Assembly (NCBI GenBank): GCA_020630915.1
Contig: JAHDIF010000005.1
Span: 124,434-188,433 of the forward strand
Length of the DNA stretch: 64,000 nt
Direction: 5' to 3'
Origin: Dokdonia sp.
GTDB taxonomy: Bacteria; Bacteroidota; Bacteroidia; Flavobacteriales; Flavobacteriaceae
Position 1 is the stretch's first letter. Each line of letters opens with the position of its first letter. The position numbers and the translations under genes are program-made. Shown here piece after piece: positions 24,162 to 34,539 of the stretch. The notes beneath the pieces were generated by a model. It was not told where the DNA came from and did not search any database. It worked only from the letters and a program-made list of their open reading frames with translations.

Positions 24162-25175
24162 CTATTTATTAGAAACCTTCATTATTAGATCTATTAATCT
24201 ACTAGAGTAGCCAGTTTCATTATCATACCAACCAATTATTTTGATCATTTTCCCAATTACCGATGTCATTTGTGAGTCGTAAATACAGGAATGTTTGTTT
24301 CCTATAATGTCAACAGATACTAGGGGTTTGTCTGTATATTCAATAATTCCAGATAACTCATTTGAAGCGGCATTTTTTATAGCAGCATTTACCGAATCAG
24401 CCGTTACTTGTTTGGTGACATTAAAGGTTATATCAGACAAGGAGCCATTAGGTACTGGCACTCTTATGCCACAACCTCCAATAACATCTTTTAAGTGTGG
24501 GAATATTTTGGTTAAAGCTTTAGCTGCTCCGGTAGTTGTAGGGACTATGCTTTGTCCTGCCGCTCGAGCACGTCTTAAGTCTCTATGTGGTTGGTCATGT
24601 AAACTTTGGTCAGTGGTATAGGAGTGAACCGTGGTTATATAGGCTTGCTCAATCGTACAAATTTCATCAATTATTTTAACAAGAGGTGCTGTGTTGTTAG
24701 TAGTGCAAGAGGCATTAGATATAATCTTTTCCGTTCCATCTAATGTGTGTTCATTTACGCCCATTACAATCATCTTGATGGAATTGTCTAGTGGTGGGAC
24801 AGACAGAATCACTTTGCGAGCACCAGCGCTTATATGATGCAACAGATCTTCTTTAATTTTAAACTTTCCAGTACTCTCAAGAACCACATCTGGAGCTACT
24901 TGTGACCAAGGTATTTGAGCTATGTGTGATGTATTAAATAGCGGTATTTCTTTATCATTTACTAAGATGAAATTCCCTTTTACGCTTTCGCGAAAGCGTA
25001 CGTCTTCCCCATATATGCCGTGAATACTGTCATACTTGAGGAGATGACTCAAGGTAGCAGCATCTGCTAGGTCGTTTATTCCTACAATCTCAAAATTAGG
25101 ATGATCAAAAGCGAGCCTAAAGAAAGTGCGACCTATTCTTCCAAAACCATTAATAGCGACTCTAATTTTACTCAT
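24162..25175 (-). CDS. gap: Glyceraldehyde-3-phosphate dehydrogenase
   Basis: The product is 337 residues. INGFGRIGR (8-16) is the NAD loop, NASCTTNNTAPL carries the catalytic Cys157, and TTVHSYTTDQ the catalytic His. The enzyme oxidises glyceraldehyde-3-phosphate in glycolysis. Residues 60-64 (RFRES), a surface-type segment, are encoded by the 20-base palindrome at 24981-25000. It lies five bases after lipA and 29 bases before the histidine kinase, on the same strand. Confidence 0.95.
   Translation of the reverse strand: MSKIRVAINGFGRIGRTFFRLAFDHPNFEIVGINDLADAATLSHLLKYDSIHGIYGEDVRFRESVKGNFILVNDKEIPLFNTSHIAQIPWSQVAPDVVLESTGKFKIKEDLLHHISAGARKVILSVPPLDNSIKMIVMGVNEHTLDGTEKIISNASCTTNNTAPLVKIIDEICTIEQAYITTVHSYTTDQSLHDQPHRDLRRARAAGQSIVPTTTGAAKALTKIFPHLKDVIGGCGIRVPVPNGSLSDITFNVTKQVTADSVNAAIKNAASNELSGIIEYTDKPLVSVDIIGNKHSCIYDSQMTSVIGKMIKIIGWYDNETGYSSRLIDLIMKVSNK
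24984..24997. repeat. GCTTTCGCGAAAGC palindrome in gap
   Basis: Exact copy, part of a 20-base perfect palindrome TACGCTTTCGCGAAAGCGTA (24981-25000); encodes RFRES. Confidence 0.95.
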
Positions 25176-25180
25176 GTGTG

Positions 25181-26050
25181 CTACAAGAGGTGTTTTTGAG
25201 CTTTGTAAGAAGATCTTACTAAGGCACCACTCTCCACATGTCTAAACCCCATCTCCAAGCCTATGGTCTCATATTTTTTAAATTGATCTGGTGTTATGAA
25301 TTGCTTTACGGGTAAGTGCTTTTTTGATGGTTGCAAATACTGTCCTATAGTCACAATATCTACTTTTGCTTCTTTGAGATCTTTGAGCGTTTGTATCACT
25401 TCTTCTTCGGTTTCACCTAGTCCTAACATGATACCCGTTTTAGTTCTTTCTATACCTTGCTCTTTTAAGTATTTCAGTACTGCTAGGCTGCGCTCATATT
25501 TTGCTTGGATACGTACTTCTCTTGTGAGACGCTTTACGGTTTCCATATTGTGAGAAACTACCTCTGGGTTAACGGTGACAATGCGGTCAAGTAGATCTTC
25601 TCTGCCTTGAAAATCTGGAATAAGGGTCTCTAGAGTTGTGTCAGTATTCATTCTCCGTATCGCTTTTACTGTTTCTCCCCAGATGATAGTTCCCATATCT
25701 TTAAGGTCATCTCGATCTACAGAAGTGATAACGGCGTGCTTAATATTCATAATCTTAATGGAACGAGCCACCTTCTCAGGTTCTTCCCAGTCCACTGTTT
25801 CTGGTCTCCCAGTTTTAACACCGCAGAAGCCACAAGATCTTGTGCAAATATTTCCAAGGATCATAAAGGTAGCGGTTCCTTCACTCCAACATTCTCCCAT
25901 GTTAGGACAACTTCCAGATGTGCATATGGTATGTAGGTCATATTTATCTACAAGACCTCTAAGTTCGGTGTATTTTTTTCCGGTTGGAAGCTTTACACGT
26001 AGCCACTTGGGTTTAGGGACACGTGCGGTGGGAGTGCTTACTTCTTGCAT
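25181..26050 (-). CDS. lipA: Lipoyl synthase
   Basis: The product is 289 residues. CTSGSCPNMGEC (Cys43, 48, 54) binds the auxiliary 4Fe-4S cluster that donates sulfur, and CTRSCGFC (Cys69, 73, 76) the radical-SAM cluster. The C-terminal SGALVRSSY holds the conserved Ser ligand. It inserts two sulfur atoms into octanoyl groups of the pyruvate and 2-oxoglutarate dehydrogenase and glycine cleavage H proteins. It is the first gene of a lipA/gap/kinase series. Confidence 0.96.
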   Translation of the reverse strand: MQEVSTPTARVPKPKWLRVKLPTGKKYTELRGLVDKYDLHTICTSGSCPNMGECWSEGTATFMILGNICTRSCGFCGVKTGRPETVDWEEPEKVARSIKIMNIKHAVITSVDRDDLKDMGTIIWGETVKAIRRMNTDTTLETLIPDFQGREDLLDRIVTVNPEVVSHNMETVKRLTREVRIQAKYERSLAVLKYLKEQGIERTKTGIMLGLGETEEEVIQTLKDLKEAKVDIVTIGQYLQPSKKHLPVKQFITPDQFKKYETIGLEMGFRHVESGALVRSSYKAQKHLL

Positions 26051-26109
26051 AGCTTTTTTATGAGTTACAAAGATACAAAATGAAGTATGTAAAAATCCTC
26101 AATTAATTA

Positions 26110-26847
26110 TTAAAATAACAGTTGTATTTCTTTAAGAGAATACTCATTGAGTACTTCATCTTCTTCTAATACAATGAGCTTGCCTAGGTCTGTTACTCCT
26201 TGAATTATGCCTGTAAATAAGGAATTGTCTTTTTTCTTAAAAGTCGAGGGTTTTCCATTCCTGAAAAGATGATTTTCATAATCTTTTTTAATGGTGCTAA
26301 AATCTTTTTGTAAGAGCAAGTCTACATAGTAATGAAATTGCTCGAGCAACAATCTTAAAATTTCCTCCAGTTCAAAATGAATGCCTGTTTCGTTTTTTAT
26401 GGATGTAACCCCTTCAAGACCATTCCATTCTGTCTGATTTACATTGAGGCCTACTCCTATTATCATTGCATGGAGTTGACTTTTTTTTATGACATTTTCT
26501 ATCAGAATACCACAAATCTTTTTCTTGTCTGACAATATGTCGTTAGGCCATTTAACACGTACATTTTTAATGAGGAGTTTGTCTAGAACATCTTTTACAG
26601 CCAGTGAAGCGGCCATAAGTGCATAAAACTGCTCATTTATGGATAGGTTCTTAACCTTTCTAAATACACTGAATGTGAGGTTTTTACCGCTATCTGCAGC
26701 CCAAGATGTACCCATCTGACCTCTTCCTTTAGTTTGTTCCAGTGCCCATACAACCTTGTCATTTTGCAAGTCATCTTTCTTAATTAATAACTTTAAATAG
26801 TCATTGGTAGAATCAATGGTACGAAGTTTGTCAATTTCTAATTTCAA
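26110..26847 (-). CDS. birA: Biotin-[acetyl-CoA-carboxylase] ligase
   Basis: The product is 245 residues. ALEQTKGRGQMGTSWAADSGKNLTFS is the biotinyl-AMP loop and VRVKWPNDILSDKKKICGILIEN the central lysine motif. There is no N-terminal helix-turn-helix domain, so it is a monofunctional ligase and not a repressor. It biotinylates the carboxyl carrier protein of acetyl-CoA carboxylase; accA lies about 19 kb downstream. It diverges from rsfS. Confidence 0.93.
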   Translation of the reverse strand: MKLEIDKLRTIDSTNDYLKLLIKKDDLQNDKVVWALEQTKGRGQMGTSWAADSGKNLTFSVFRKVKNLSINEQFYALMAASLAVKDVLDKLLIKNVRVKWPNDILSDKKKICGILIENVIKKSQLHAMIIGVGLNVNQTEWNGLEGVTSIKNETGIHFELEEILRLLLEQFHYYVDLLLQKDFSTIKKDYENHLFRNGKPSTFKKKDNSLFTGIIQGVTDLGKLIVLEEDEVLNEYSLKEIQLLF

Positions 26848-26900
26848 CAGGCAAGTGGTTTAAACTTATGTTAAGATGGATGATAACCATAAATTTGTGA

Positions 26901-26908
26901 TAACTTTG
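26901..26908 (+). promoter_or_regulatory. Candidate -10 element of the rsfS-ftsH operon (TAACTTTG)
   Basis: TAACTTTG fits TAnnTTTG exactly and lies 18 bases upstream of the rsfS ATG. No clear TTG -33 element was found at the expected spacing. Confidence 0.45.
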
Positions 26909-26926
26909 TGTAAATAAAAGGATTTA

Positions 26927-27298
26927 ATGGCAAAAAAAGAAGAAAGCATAGACCAATTAATTGCAAAAATAATCGAAGGGATTGAAGATGTGAAGGGTCA
27001 GAATATTGATATTCTGGATCTTAGAGATATTGAAAATACGGTCTGTGACTATTTTATTATATGCAATGGTACTTCTAATACTCAAGTTGCCGCTATCGTA
27101 AATTCAGTGCAAAAAGTGGTGAGTAAAAGTCTCCAGGAAAAGCCTTGGCACGTTGAAGGAATGGAAAACCAAGAATGGGTACTAATGGATTACATTAACG
27201 TCGTTGTTCATGTTTTTCAAAAACAAATAAGAGAGTTTTACGATATAGAAAGCCTTTGGGGCGATGCAAAAATCACAACAATAGCCTCAAGCTATTAA
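26927..27298 (+). CDS. rsfS: Ribosome silencing factor
   Basis: The product is 123 residues. NIDILDLRDIENTVCDYFIICNGTSNTQVAAIV and VEGMENQEWVLMDYINVVVHVFQKQIREFYDIESLWGDA are the RsfS/Iojap signature. It binds ribosomal protein uL14 and blocks subunit joining when nutrients are short. It is the first gene of a series with ftsH (11-base gap). Confidence 0.95.
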   Translation: MAKKEESIDQLIAKIIEGIEDVKGQNIDILDLRDIENTVCDYFIICNGTSNTQVAAIVNSVQKVVSKSLQEKPWHVEGMENQEWVLMDYINVVVHVFQKQIREFYDIESLWGDAKITTIASSY

Positions 27299-27309
27299 AA
27301 AGAAATTAA

Positions 27310-29256
27310 ATGTCTAAAGAGAAGAAAAATACACCACAACCCAGTAAACCTAAATTTAGTAACTGGTGGATATATGGACTTATTGCAGTATTATTTATTA
27401 CGATAAGTTTATTTAATGGGGGCAGTGGTCTAAATGAACCTAAAAAAACATCTCTATACCAGTTTAAGGAATACCTTAAAGATGGTGATGTAGCTAACAT
27501 AGAGATTGTTAATAAACGAATAGCAAAAGTATACCTTACTGCAGAGGCAGAGACTAAAGAGGTGCATAAGAAAGGAAAGAATTCTTCTTTTTTAGCGCCA
27601 GCCGCTGCTGCACCTGATTATAAGTTTGAGTTTGGAGATTTACAAAACTTTGAGAATGACATTAACACAGTTATTGCAGATAATAGTTTAGATACTAGAG
27701 TTACCTACGACACAGAGGGAGATTTGTGGGGTATGATAGCTAGCTTCTTGCCGTTTATACTCATTATTGGAATCTGGATATTTATCATGCGTCGTATGTC
27801 TTCTGGAGGAGGAGGAGGACCAGGAGGGCAAATCTTTAATATTGGTAAATCAAAAGCAAAACTTTTTGATGAAAAGACAGACATCAAGACTTCTTTTAAA
27901 GATGTCGCTGGTTTAGAAGGTGCCAAAGAAGAAATACAAGAAATCGTTGATTTTTTGAAAAACCCTGAAAAATATACAAGCTTAGGCGGAAAAATCCCTA
28001 AAGGAGCTTTACTTGTAGGGCAGCCTGGGACAGGAAAAACACTTCTTGCAAAAGCCGTCGCTGGCGAAGCAAAAGTACCTTTCTTCTCTTTGTCAGGATC
28101 AGACTTTGTTGAAATGTTTGTAGGTGTAGGAGCCTCTAGAGTGCGAGATCTTTTTAAACAAGCTAAGGAAAAATCACCTTCCATTATTTTTATTGATGAG
28201 ATTGATGCAATTGGAAGGGCAAGAGGAAAAAATAATTTCTCAGGTTCTAATGACGAAAGGGAGAATACGCTCAATCAACTTCTAACTGAAATGGATGGGT
28301 TTGGGACGAATACAAATGTAATCGTACTCGCCGCAACAAATCGTGCAGACGTTTTAGATAAGGCGTTAATGAGAGCTGGTCGTTTTGATAGACAGATTTA
28401 TGTAGACCTGCCTGATGTAAGAGAAAGAAAAGAAATATTTGAAGTGCATCTAAGACCTCTTAAAAAAATAGAAGACGAATTAGATGTGGACTTTTTAGCT
28501 AAACAAACACCTGGGTTTTCGGGAGCAGATATTGCAAATATGTGTAACGAAGCGGCTTTAATTGCTGCTCGTAAGGGGAATAAAGTAGTAGGAAAGCAAG
28601 ATTTTCTTGATGCAGTAGATCGCATAGTTGGTGGTTTGGAAAAGAAAAACAAAATAATCACACCAGATGAGAAACGTGCGATTGCTTTTCACGAAGCTGG
28701 ACATGCCACTGTAAGTTGGATGCTAGAGCATGCAGCTCCATTAGTTAAGGTTACGATTGTACCTAGAGGTCAATCTCTGGGAGCAGCTTGGTATCTTCCA
28801 GAAGAACGTCTTATTGTCAGACCAGAACAAATGTTAGACGAAATGTGTGCTGCTCTAGGGGGTAGAGCTGCAGAGAAAGTTATTTTTAATAAAATCTCAA
28901 CAGGAGCGTTGAGTGATTTAGAAAAAGTAACGAAACAAGCAAGAATGATGGTGACAGTGTACGGACTTAATGACAAAGTAGGTAACCTCACTTATTATGA
29001 CTCTACTGGGCAGGCAGACAATAGTTTTAATAAGCCTTATAGCGAGAAGACTGCGGAAATTATAGATAAGGAGATATCACAAATTATCGAGAAGCAATAT
29101 CAGAGAGCTATAGATTTATTAGAAAAAAACAAAGACAAACTTACAGAGCTTGCAGAATATCTTCTTGACAAGGAAGTTATTTTTAAAGATAACCTTGAAG
29201 ATATTTTTGGCGAACGTCCGTTTGGAAAAAAAGAAGCGCCAGAAGTAATAGCTTAA
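27310..29256 (+). CDS. ftsH: ATP-dependent zinc metalloprotease FtsH
   Basis: The product is 648 residues. Transmembrane helices lie at about 19-36 and 142-160, with a periplasmic domain between. The AAA+ module has Walker A GQPGTGKT (237-244), Walker B IIFIDE and the second region of homology [21 protein letters not shown]. The zinc motif HEAGH is at 461-465. It degrades membrane and short-lived soluble proteins at the inner membrane. The glycine-rich linker (165-173) is typical of Bacteroidetes FtsH. Confidence 0.97.
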   Translation: MSKEKKNTPQPSKPKFSNWWIYGLIAVLFITISLFNGGSGLNEPKKTSLYQFKEYLKDGDVANIEIVNKRIAKVYLTAEAETKEVHKKGKNSSFLAPAAAAPDYKFEFGDLQNFENDINTVIADNSLDTRVTYDTEGDLWGMIASFLPFILIIGIWIFIMRRMSSGGGGGPGGQIFNIGKSKAKLFDEKTDIKTSFKDVAGLEGAKEEIQEIVDFLKNPEKYTSLGGKIPKGALLVGQPGTGKTLLAKAVAGEAKVPFFSLSGSDFVEMFVGVGASRVRDLFKQAKEKSPSIIFIDEIDAIGRARGKNNFSGSNDERENTLNQLLTEMDGFGTNTNVIVLAATNRADVLDKALMRAGRFDRQIYVDLPDVRERKEIFEVHLRPLKKIEDELDVDFLAKQTPGFSGADIANMCNEAALIAARKGNKVVGKQDFLDAVDRIVGGLEKKNKIITPDEKRAIAFHEAGHATVSWMLEHAAPLVKVTIVPRGQSLGAAWYLPEERLIVRPEQMLDEMCAALGGRAAEKVIFNKISTGALSDLEKVTKQARMMVTVYGLNDKVGNLTYYDSTGQADNSFNKPYSEKTAEIIDKEISQIIEKQYQRAIDLLEKNKDKLTELAEYLLDKEVIFKDNLEDIFGERPFGKKEAPEVIA

Positions 29257-29280
29257 ATTTTTCACAAAGAAAAGAAAATC

Positions 29281-29318
29281 AAAACTTGATGTAGCCTATG
29301 GTTATTTCAAGTTTTTTT
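29281..29318 (+). terminator. Terminator after ftsH
   Basis: Arms AAAACTTGA (29281-29289) and TCAAGTTTT (29307-29315) pair perfectly around a 17-base loop, with the T run continuing. The long loop makes it weaker than most, so read-through into the LUD gene is possible. Confidence 0.5.
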
Positions 29319-29358
29319 ATATTTGATAAAATGTATTTGCAATAAGCAAATCTGCACT

Positions 29359-29970
29359 ATGAGTCTTTTTGGTAAATTATTTAAAAAGTCCAGCTCAAAA
29401 GCCCCTCCAGAAGCAGGGGAAGAAATGGAGCGCAGTAAATATATGCCAGATATAGATACTCCTGCAGATGAGCGATTTACAAAAAATTTTATTTACAATG
29501 GAGGTAAGTTTCTCTACGGTTTAAACGTAGATGAGGTACATAGTAATTTTGATAATATCTTACTTGAGAATGATTGGTATGAGAAGGAAGTATTATGCCT
29601 TGATGAGAATCTTATGGATGTTTTTAAAGGGTATAATCTTCAATTTGGAAAAAAAAGAACCTCATCCTTCTTTTTGACTACCTGTGAGAGTTTAGTGGCA
29701 GATAATGGATCTCTTTTAGTTTGCTCCAAGCAACTTAAGGAAATGAAATTAAAGGATTTCCCTAGAGATATGGTAGTTTATGCTACAACGAGTCAAATTG
29801 TAAATAGTATAGGAGAAGGTTTACGGATTATAAAAAATGGAAATAAGGGAAGCATACCCACAAATATTACGACCATAAAGCATTTTGAAGCGTTAAAGGA
29901 TGATAAGAATTTTATGACGTATGGAAGTAGTGCTAAAAATCTTTACCTATTACTACTAGAGGATTTATAA
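29359..29970 (+). CDS. LUD domain protein (LutC/YkgG-like)
   Basis: The product is 203 residues from the ATG at 29359 (MSLFGKLFKKSSSK). Its C-terminal half carries the LUD pattern: FFLTTCESLVADNGSLLVCS, VVYATTSQIVNSIGEGLRIIK. LUD proteins occur in lactate-utilisation and related iron-sulfur systems; no partners LutA/LutB are nearby, so the role here is open. It ends one base before cdsA. Confidence 0.78.
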   Translation: MSLFGKLFKKSSSKAPPEAGEEMERSKYMPDIDTPADERFTKNFIYNGGKFLYGLNVDEVHSNFDNILLENDWYEKEVLCLDENLMDVFKGYNLQFGKKRTSSFFLTTCESLVADNGSLLVCSKQLKEMKLKDFPRDMVVYATTSQIVNSIGEGLRIIKNGNKGSIPTNITTIKHFEALKDDKNFMTYGSSAKNLYLLLLEDL

Positions 29971-29971
29971 T

Positions 29972-30775
29972 ATGCGCGAAATAATTATTAGAGGACTATC
30001 TGGTCTACTTTATGTTGCGTTATTATTATTGGCAATTTTCTCATATGAGACCAGTTTTTTAATTCTTTTTCTGATTTTTGGAGGGATTACATCCTACGAG
30101 TTTTTAAAACTTGTAAATGTTAAATCATATCTTCCCTATATTGTATTATTAACATTAGTTTGGATACTGTGCTTTTATAGGCTGGGTGACTGGGCGATAC
30201 TTTTTTATTTGGCCTTAGTCATTTGTGTCAACCTTTTCCTAATTAAGAAATTGATTAAACCAGGCGACTCTCGTATTAATATTGTTCAAAAGTATGCTTA
30301 CAGCACTTTTTATATATCAGGAGGTGTAGTTTTTACCATATTACTTCCTTCTTATAGAGGAGAGTATACGTCTTATTTAGTAGCCGGAGTGTTTGCACTG
30401 ATTTGGATAAATGATACGTTTGCTTTTATCGTAGGTAAGAGTATAGGAAAGCATAAATTACTAGAGCGGATCTCACCTAAAAAAACCATTGAAGGGTTTG
30501 TAGGAGGAGCAGTGTTTTCTTGCATCGCTAGTATATTTATTTATAATTTTACTGGACTGCTGTCCATCTCTTTATGGATTACGGTAGCCGTAGTTACTTC
30601 AATTTTTGGGACTTTAGGAGATCTTATTCAATCTCAATTAAAACGTCAGGCTGGAGTAAAGGACAGTGGTCAACTAATGCCTGGACATGGTGGTATATTT
30701 GATAGATTAGATAGTATCATTTTTGCAAGCCCTTTTATTTATTTGTTTTTAATTGTATTAGAATATGTTTCATAA
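29972..30775 (+). CDS. cdsA: Phosphatidate cytidylyltransferase (CDP-diglyceride synthase)
   Basis: The product is 267 residues with about seven transmembrane helices. The CDP-DAG synthase signature is complete: SQLKRQAGVKDSGQLMPGHGGIFDRLDS. It makes CDP-diacylglycerol from phosphatidate and CTP at the inner membrane. It overlaps the phosphatidylserine decarboxylase gene by 11 bases, so the two phospholipid steps are cotranscribed. Confidence 0.94.
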   Translation: MREIIIRGLSGLLYVALLLLAIFSYETSFLILFLIFGGITSYEFLKLVNVKSYLPYIVLLTLVWILCFYRLGDWAILFYLALVICVNLFLIKKLIKPGDSRINIVQKYAYSTFYISGGVVFTILLPSYRGEYTSYLVAGVFALIWINDTFAFIVGKSIGKHKLLERISPKKTIEGFVGGAVFSCIASIFIYNFTGLLSISLWITVAVVTSIFGTLGDLIQSQLKRQAGVKDSGQLMPGHGGIFDRLDSIIFASPFIYLFLIVLEYVS

Positions 30776-31415
30776 AGAAGGAAGTAAAATAATAGCTATC
30801 GCTTTAGGTCTTTTTACCGTAGGATTGCTAAGCGCAAATAGATTTATAGAACAACAATGGTTGTTTTATGCAATAGCGGCTGTTTTGATAACATTATTAG
30901 TTCTTATACTTCAGTTTTTTAGAAACCCAGCCCGTATAGCTCCTAATGACCCTTCAAAAATCGTCTCTCCTGTAGATGGCAAGGTAGTAGTAATAGAAGA
31001 GGTTTATGAGCCAGAATATTTTAAAGATAAGCGCTTGCAAGTATCTGTATTTATGTCTCCTCTTAATGTCCATGTCACGAGATATCCAGGTGGTGGTAAT
31101 GTAACGTATAGTAAGTACCATCCAGGAAAGTACTTAGTGGCTTGGCACCCCAAAGCAAGTACAGAGAACGAACGCTCTACGGTTGTTGTAAAGACAGAGA
31201 AGTTTGGAGAGATAATGCATAGACAAATTGCTGGGGCACTTGCAAAACGTATTGTAAATTATGCAGATGTGGGCCAGGAAGTAGGACAAGGAAGTGAGAG
31301 TGGATTTATAAAATTTGGGTCTCGAGTGGATATCTATTTACCAATAGGAACTAAAATAGATGTGGCTCTCAATCAGAAAGTAAAAGGTGCATCTTCAATA
31401 ATAGCAAGCATGTAA
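30765..31415 (+). CDS. psd: Phosphatidylserine decarboxylase
   Basis: The product is 216 residues, the short Psd type. Two N-terminal membrane helices are followed by FRNPARIAPNDPSKIVSPVDGKVVVIEEV, FMSPLNVHVTRYPGGGNV and the self-cleavage site in FIKFGSRVDIYLP (Gly-Ser), which yields the pyruvoyl group. It makes phosphatidylethanolamine at the inner membrane. The stop overlaps the start of the ACBP gene by one base. Confidence 0.92.
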   Translation: MFHKEGSKIIAIALGLFTVGLLSANRFIEQQWLFYAIAAVLITLLVLILQFFRNPARIAPNDPSKIVSPVDGKVVVIEEVYEPEYFKDKRLQVSVFMSPLNVHVTRYPGGGNVTYSKYHPGKYLVAWHPKASTENERSTVVVKTEKFGEIMHRQIAGALAKRIVNYADVGQEVGQGSESGFIKFGSRVDIYLPIGTKIDVALNQKVKGASSIIASM

Positions 31416-31678
31416 TGAAGGATGAAGCACTCCATAAATCGTTTGAGGAGGCTTATAAAATGGCAGGTGAATCGCGTCAAGAGTTCCCGCCAGATGTGTT
31501 GCTCAAATTTTATGCCTTGTATAAGCAAGCTACGCAAGAACAACGACTGACATCTCAAGATGGGGAACATGAATTGGTTAGCGCTTTTAAAATGAATGCA
31601 ATGTTACAAGTAAAGCATTTAAGCTCTAATGAGGCAAAAGAAGCCTACATAGAACTCGCTCGAAAGCACGTAAAATAA
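31415..31678 (+). CDS. Acyl-CoA-binding protein
   Basis: The product is 87 residues, a whole ACBP domain: LHKSFEEAYKMAGESRQEFPPDVLLKFYALYKQAT, with Tyr and Lys ligand positions, and AKEAYIELARKH at the end. It binds medium- and long-chain acyl-CoA in the cytosol. Coupling to cdsA and psd by overlapping stop and start fits a lipid role. The motif DGEHELVSAFKMNAMLQVKH replaces the usual GKAKWDAW segment, so affinity may differ. Confidence 0.85.
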   Translation: MKDEALHKSFEEAYKMAGESRQEFPPDVLLKFYALYKQATQEQRLTSQDGEHELVSAFKMNAMLQVKHLSSNEAKEAYIELARKHVK

Positions 31679-31724
31679 CAATGACTTTCTAGAAAAAACG
31701 CCATTGTTGCCCATATGTATTTAT

Positions 31725-34358
31725 CTATTTTAAACTACTAAGTCTTTTTTCTAAAGCTTCTATCTTCGCTTCGGCGTCTGCCATTTTTTGGCGTTCTATA
31801 GAAACTACATTCTCTGGAGCATTGTTTACAAAGCGTTCGTTTGATAGCTTTTTAGAAACAGACATCAAGAAACCTTTCGTGTATTTGAGCTCTTCTTCAA
31901 TTTTGGCTACTTCTGCTTCCACATCTATAGCTCCCGCGAGAGGGATAAAGTATTCATTAGATTTTACTCTAAAAGAAAGGGCACCTTCTAAGGGCGCTTT
32001 CGCGAAAGCGATCTCACTCACATTACCTAATTTTGCAATTATCGTGTCAAAATCAGAAGAAGCATTCTCGTTACTTACAACGTGCAATTCTATCTGATCT
32101 TTAAATGCAATGTTTTTACTTTTACGAATAGTCCTAATTCCTGAAACTACCTGAGAAGCATAGTCAAAGTCTGCAATAATTTGTGCGTTTACAACTCCTT
32201 GCTCCGGCCAGCGATTTATGATTAAAGCCTCTTCTGGTGTTCGATCTGCAATGGTTTGCCAAATTTCTTCAGTGGCAAACGGGGCAAACGGATGTAAAAT
32301 ACGTAAGTTATTTTCTAACGCTTCGATTATAGCGTTATAAGTAGTACGATCCATAGGTTGCTGGTAGGCTGGTTTTGCAATCTCTAATAGCCAACTACAG
32401 AAATCATCCCATATAAGCTTATAGGTCGCCATAAGGGCATCACTTATACGATATTTTGAGAAATGATCTTCTATTTCTATAAGCGTTTGCTGGAATCTGG
32501 CATTGTACCATTCAAGCCCTTTTTTGCTGGATTCAGGTTGCTTTATAGTATCACTTACGTCCCATCCTTTTATCAACCTAAAGGCATTCCATATCTTATT
32601 AACAAACCCTTTTCCTTGGTTACAAAGGTCTTCGTCAAACATTAGGTCATTACCTGCAGCACTACTTAAAAGCAACCCTACACGCACACCATCTGCTCCG
32701 TAAGCTTCTATAAGTTTTAAAGCATCTGGAGAGTTCCCTAATGATTTAGACATCTTACGACGCTGCTTGTCACGTACAAGCCCAGTAAGATATACATTCT
32801 CAAAAGGACGCTTATCTGTATACTCATATCCTGCAATGATCATACGGGCAACCCAGAAAAATAAAATATCTGGCCCTGTTACAAGATCATTGGTAGGATA
32901 ATAGTACTTAAATTCTTCATTCTCTGGATTGCGCACTCCGTCAAAAACACTCATAGGCCATAACCACGAAGAAAACCAAGTGTCTAGTGCGTCTTCGTCT
33001 TGGCGTAAATCTGCGGCAGTAAGAGTTTCGTTGCCAGTACGCTTTCGCGAAAGCGTAACAGCATCTTCTATTGTCTCTGCTACTACAAAATCTTCTTTTC
33101 CATCACCAAAATAGTAGGCAGGAATTTGCTGTCCCCACCATAGTTGGCGCGAAATATTCCAATCACGGATATTTTCCATCCAGTGGCGGTAGGTGTTTTC
33201 AAACTTTTTTGGGAAGAGTTTTACATCACCTGTTTCTAGCACCGAAGTGATAGCAGGTTTTACAAGATCTTCCATTTTGAGGAACCATTGGTCAGAAAGA
33301 CGTGGCTCTATAACTGCCTTGGTGCGTTCTGAAGTCCCTACTTTGTTAATGTGGTTTTCAGTTTTGATAAGAACACCACTTTCTTCTAGTTCTGTTTTAA
33401 TGTTCTTGCGGCATTCAAAACGATCTTGCCCTTCATAATGCAGTCCAAAACTATTGAGAGAGGCATCTTCATTAAAGATGTCAATCACTTCTAGGTTGTG
33501 CTTGTCACCTAAAACTTTGTCATTTTCATCGTGAGCAGGAGTCACTTTAAGGCATCCAGTTCCAAACTCAACATCTACATAGTCATCTTCTATAATAGGA
33601 ATTACTCGTCCAGAGATAGGAACAATGGCCTTCTTGCCTTTTAAATGTGTAAAACGCTCATCGTTAGGGTTAATACAGATTGCTGTATCTCCAAAGATGG
33701 TCTCTGGCCTTGTAGTTGCAATCGTTAAGGTGTCCTCAGATCCCTCTATTTTATAGTTTATGTAGTAAAGAAGCCCCTGTTTTTCTATGTGTATTACCTC
33801 TTCATCAGACAAGGTGGTTTTTGCTTCAGGATCCCAGTTTACCATTCGATAGCCTCTATAGATAAGACCTTTATTGTATAAATCTACAAAGGTTTTTATT
33901 ACAGACTCATTCATATGTGGGTCCATCGTAAAGGCCGTACGATCCCAATCACAAGAAGCTCCTAGTTTTTTGAGTTGTTCTAGAATAACACCTCCATACT
34001 CATCCTTCCACTCATACGCGTGCTTTAAAAATTCTTCCCTTGTGAGGTCTGACTTCTTTATGCCTTGATCTGCTAGTTTTGCAACTACTTTTGCCTCTGT
34101 GGCGATAGATGCGTGATCAGTTCCAGGAACCCAACAAGCATTTTTACCCAGTAAACGAGCACGTCTTATCAAGACATCTTGAATAGTATTGTTAAGCATA
34201 TGCCCCATGTGTAGCACACCAGTGACATTAGGAGGCGGTATAACAATTGTATACGGCTCTCTATTATCAGGTGTAGAATGGAAAAAATTATGTTCCATCC
34301 AGTAGCGATACCACTTGTCTTCTACCTGTGATGCATCATATTTTGAAGCTATGCTCAT
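31725..34358 (-). CDS. valS: Valyl-tRNA synthetase
   Basis: The product is 877 residues. [17 protein letters not shown] holds the HIGH motif (50-53) and [15 protein letters not shown] the KMSKS motif. The editing domain has [13 protein letters not shown], and the C-terminal coiled coil ends [10 protein letters not shown]. It charges tRNA-Val in the cytosol. Two palindrome copies lie in frame: 33041-33054 (VTLSRKRTG, in the catalytic half) and 31996-32009 (IAFAKAPLE, in the C-terminal arm). Confidence 0.97.
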   Translation of the reverse strand: MSIASKYDASQVEDKWYRYWMEHNFFHSTPDNREPYTIVIPPPNVTGVLHMGHMLNNTIQDVLIRRARLLGKNACWVPGTDHASIATEAKVVAKLADQGIKKSDLTREEFLKHAYEWKDEYGGVILEQLKKLGASCDWDRTAFTMDPHMNESVIKTFVDLYNKGLIYRGYRMVNWDPEAKTTLSDEEVIHIEKQGLLYYINYKIEGSEDTLTIATTRPETIFGDTAICINPNDERFTHLKGKKAIVPISGRVIPIIEDDYVDVEFGTGCLKVTPAHDENDKVLGDKHNLEVIDIFNEDASLNSFGLHYEGQDRFECRKNIKTELEESGVLIKTENHINKVGTSERTKAVIEPRLSDQWFLKMEDLVKPAITSVLETGDVKLFPKKFENTYRHWMENIRDWNISRQLWWGQQIPAYYFGDGKEDFVVAETIEDAVTLSRKRTGNETLTAADLRQDEDALDTWFSSWLWPMSVFDGVRNPENEEFKYYYPTNDLVTGPDILFFWVARMIIAGYEYTDKRPFENVYLTGLVRDKQRRKMSKSLGNSPDALKLIEAYGADGVRVGLLLSSAAGNDLMFDEDLCNQGKGFVNKIWNAFRLIKGWDVSDTIKQPESSKKGLEWYNARFQQTLIEIEDHFSKYRISDALMATYKLIWDDFCSWLLEIAKPAYQQPMDRTTYNAIIEALENNLRILHPFAPFATEEIWQTIADRTPEEALIINRWPEQGVVNAQIIADFDYASQVVSGIRTIRKSKNIAFKDQIELHVVSNENASSDFDTIIAKLGNVSEIAFAKAPLEGALSFRVKSNEYFIPLAGAIDVEAEVAKIEEELKYTKGFLMSVSKKLSNERFVNNAPENVVSIERQKMADAEAKIEALEKRLSSLK
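31996..32009. repeat. GCTTTCGCGAAAGC palindrome in valS (C-terminal arm)
   Basis: Exact copy; encodes AFAKA within [11 protein letters not shown]. Confidence 0.95.
33041..33054. repeat. GCTTTCGCGAAAGC palindrome in valS (catalytic half)
   Basis: Exact copy; encodes LSRK within VTLSRKRTG. Confidence 0.95.
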
Positions 34359-34390
34359 AGTTTGGTCTGATTATTGTCTTAATAAGTTTA

Positions 34391-34398
34391 CAAAAGTA
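34391..34398 (-). promoter_or_regulatory. Candidate -10 element of valS (TACTTTTG)
   Basis: The minus strand reads TACTTTTG, matching TAnnTTTG, about 33 bases upstream of the valS ATG. No convincing TTG -33 element accompanies it. Confidence 0.35.
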
Positions 34399-34539
34399 AA
34401 GATAACAGTAGGATTTAGAAATTAAGACGGTGTGTTTTTCAAGTTTATCGATGAACAACGTTAAGTGAGCAATGTTAATATCATTATTTGGTCACAGAAA
34501 CAATTCTGACTATTTTTATAGTCCTCAAATATTTGAATT

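Noticed and set aside
27705-28274. 189-codon frame antisense to ftsH
   Set aside because: It is a shadow frame of the strongly supported ftsH gene, with Pro/Ser-rich low-complexity sequence.
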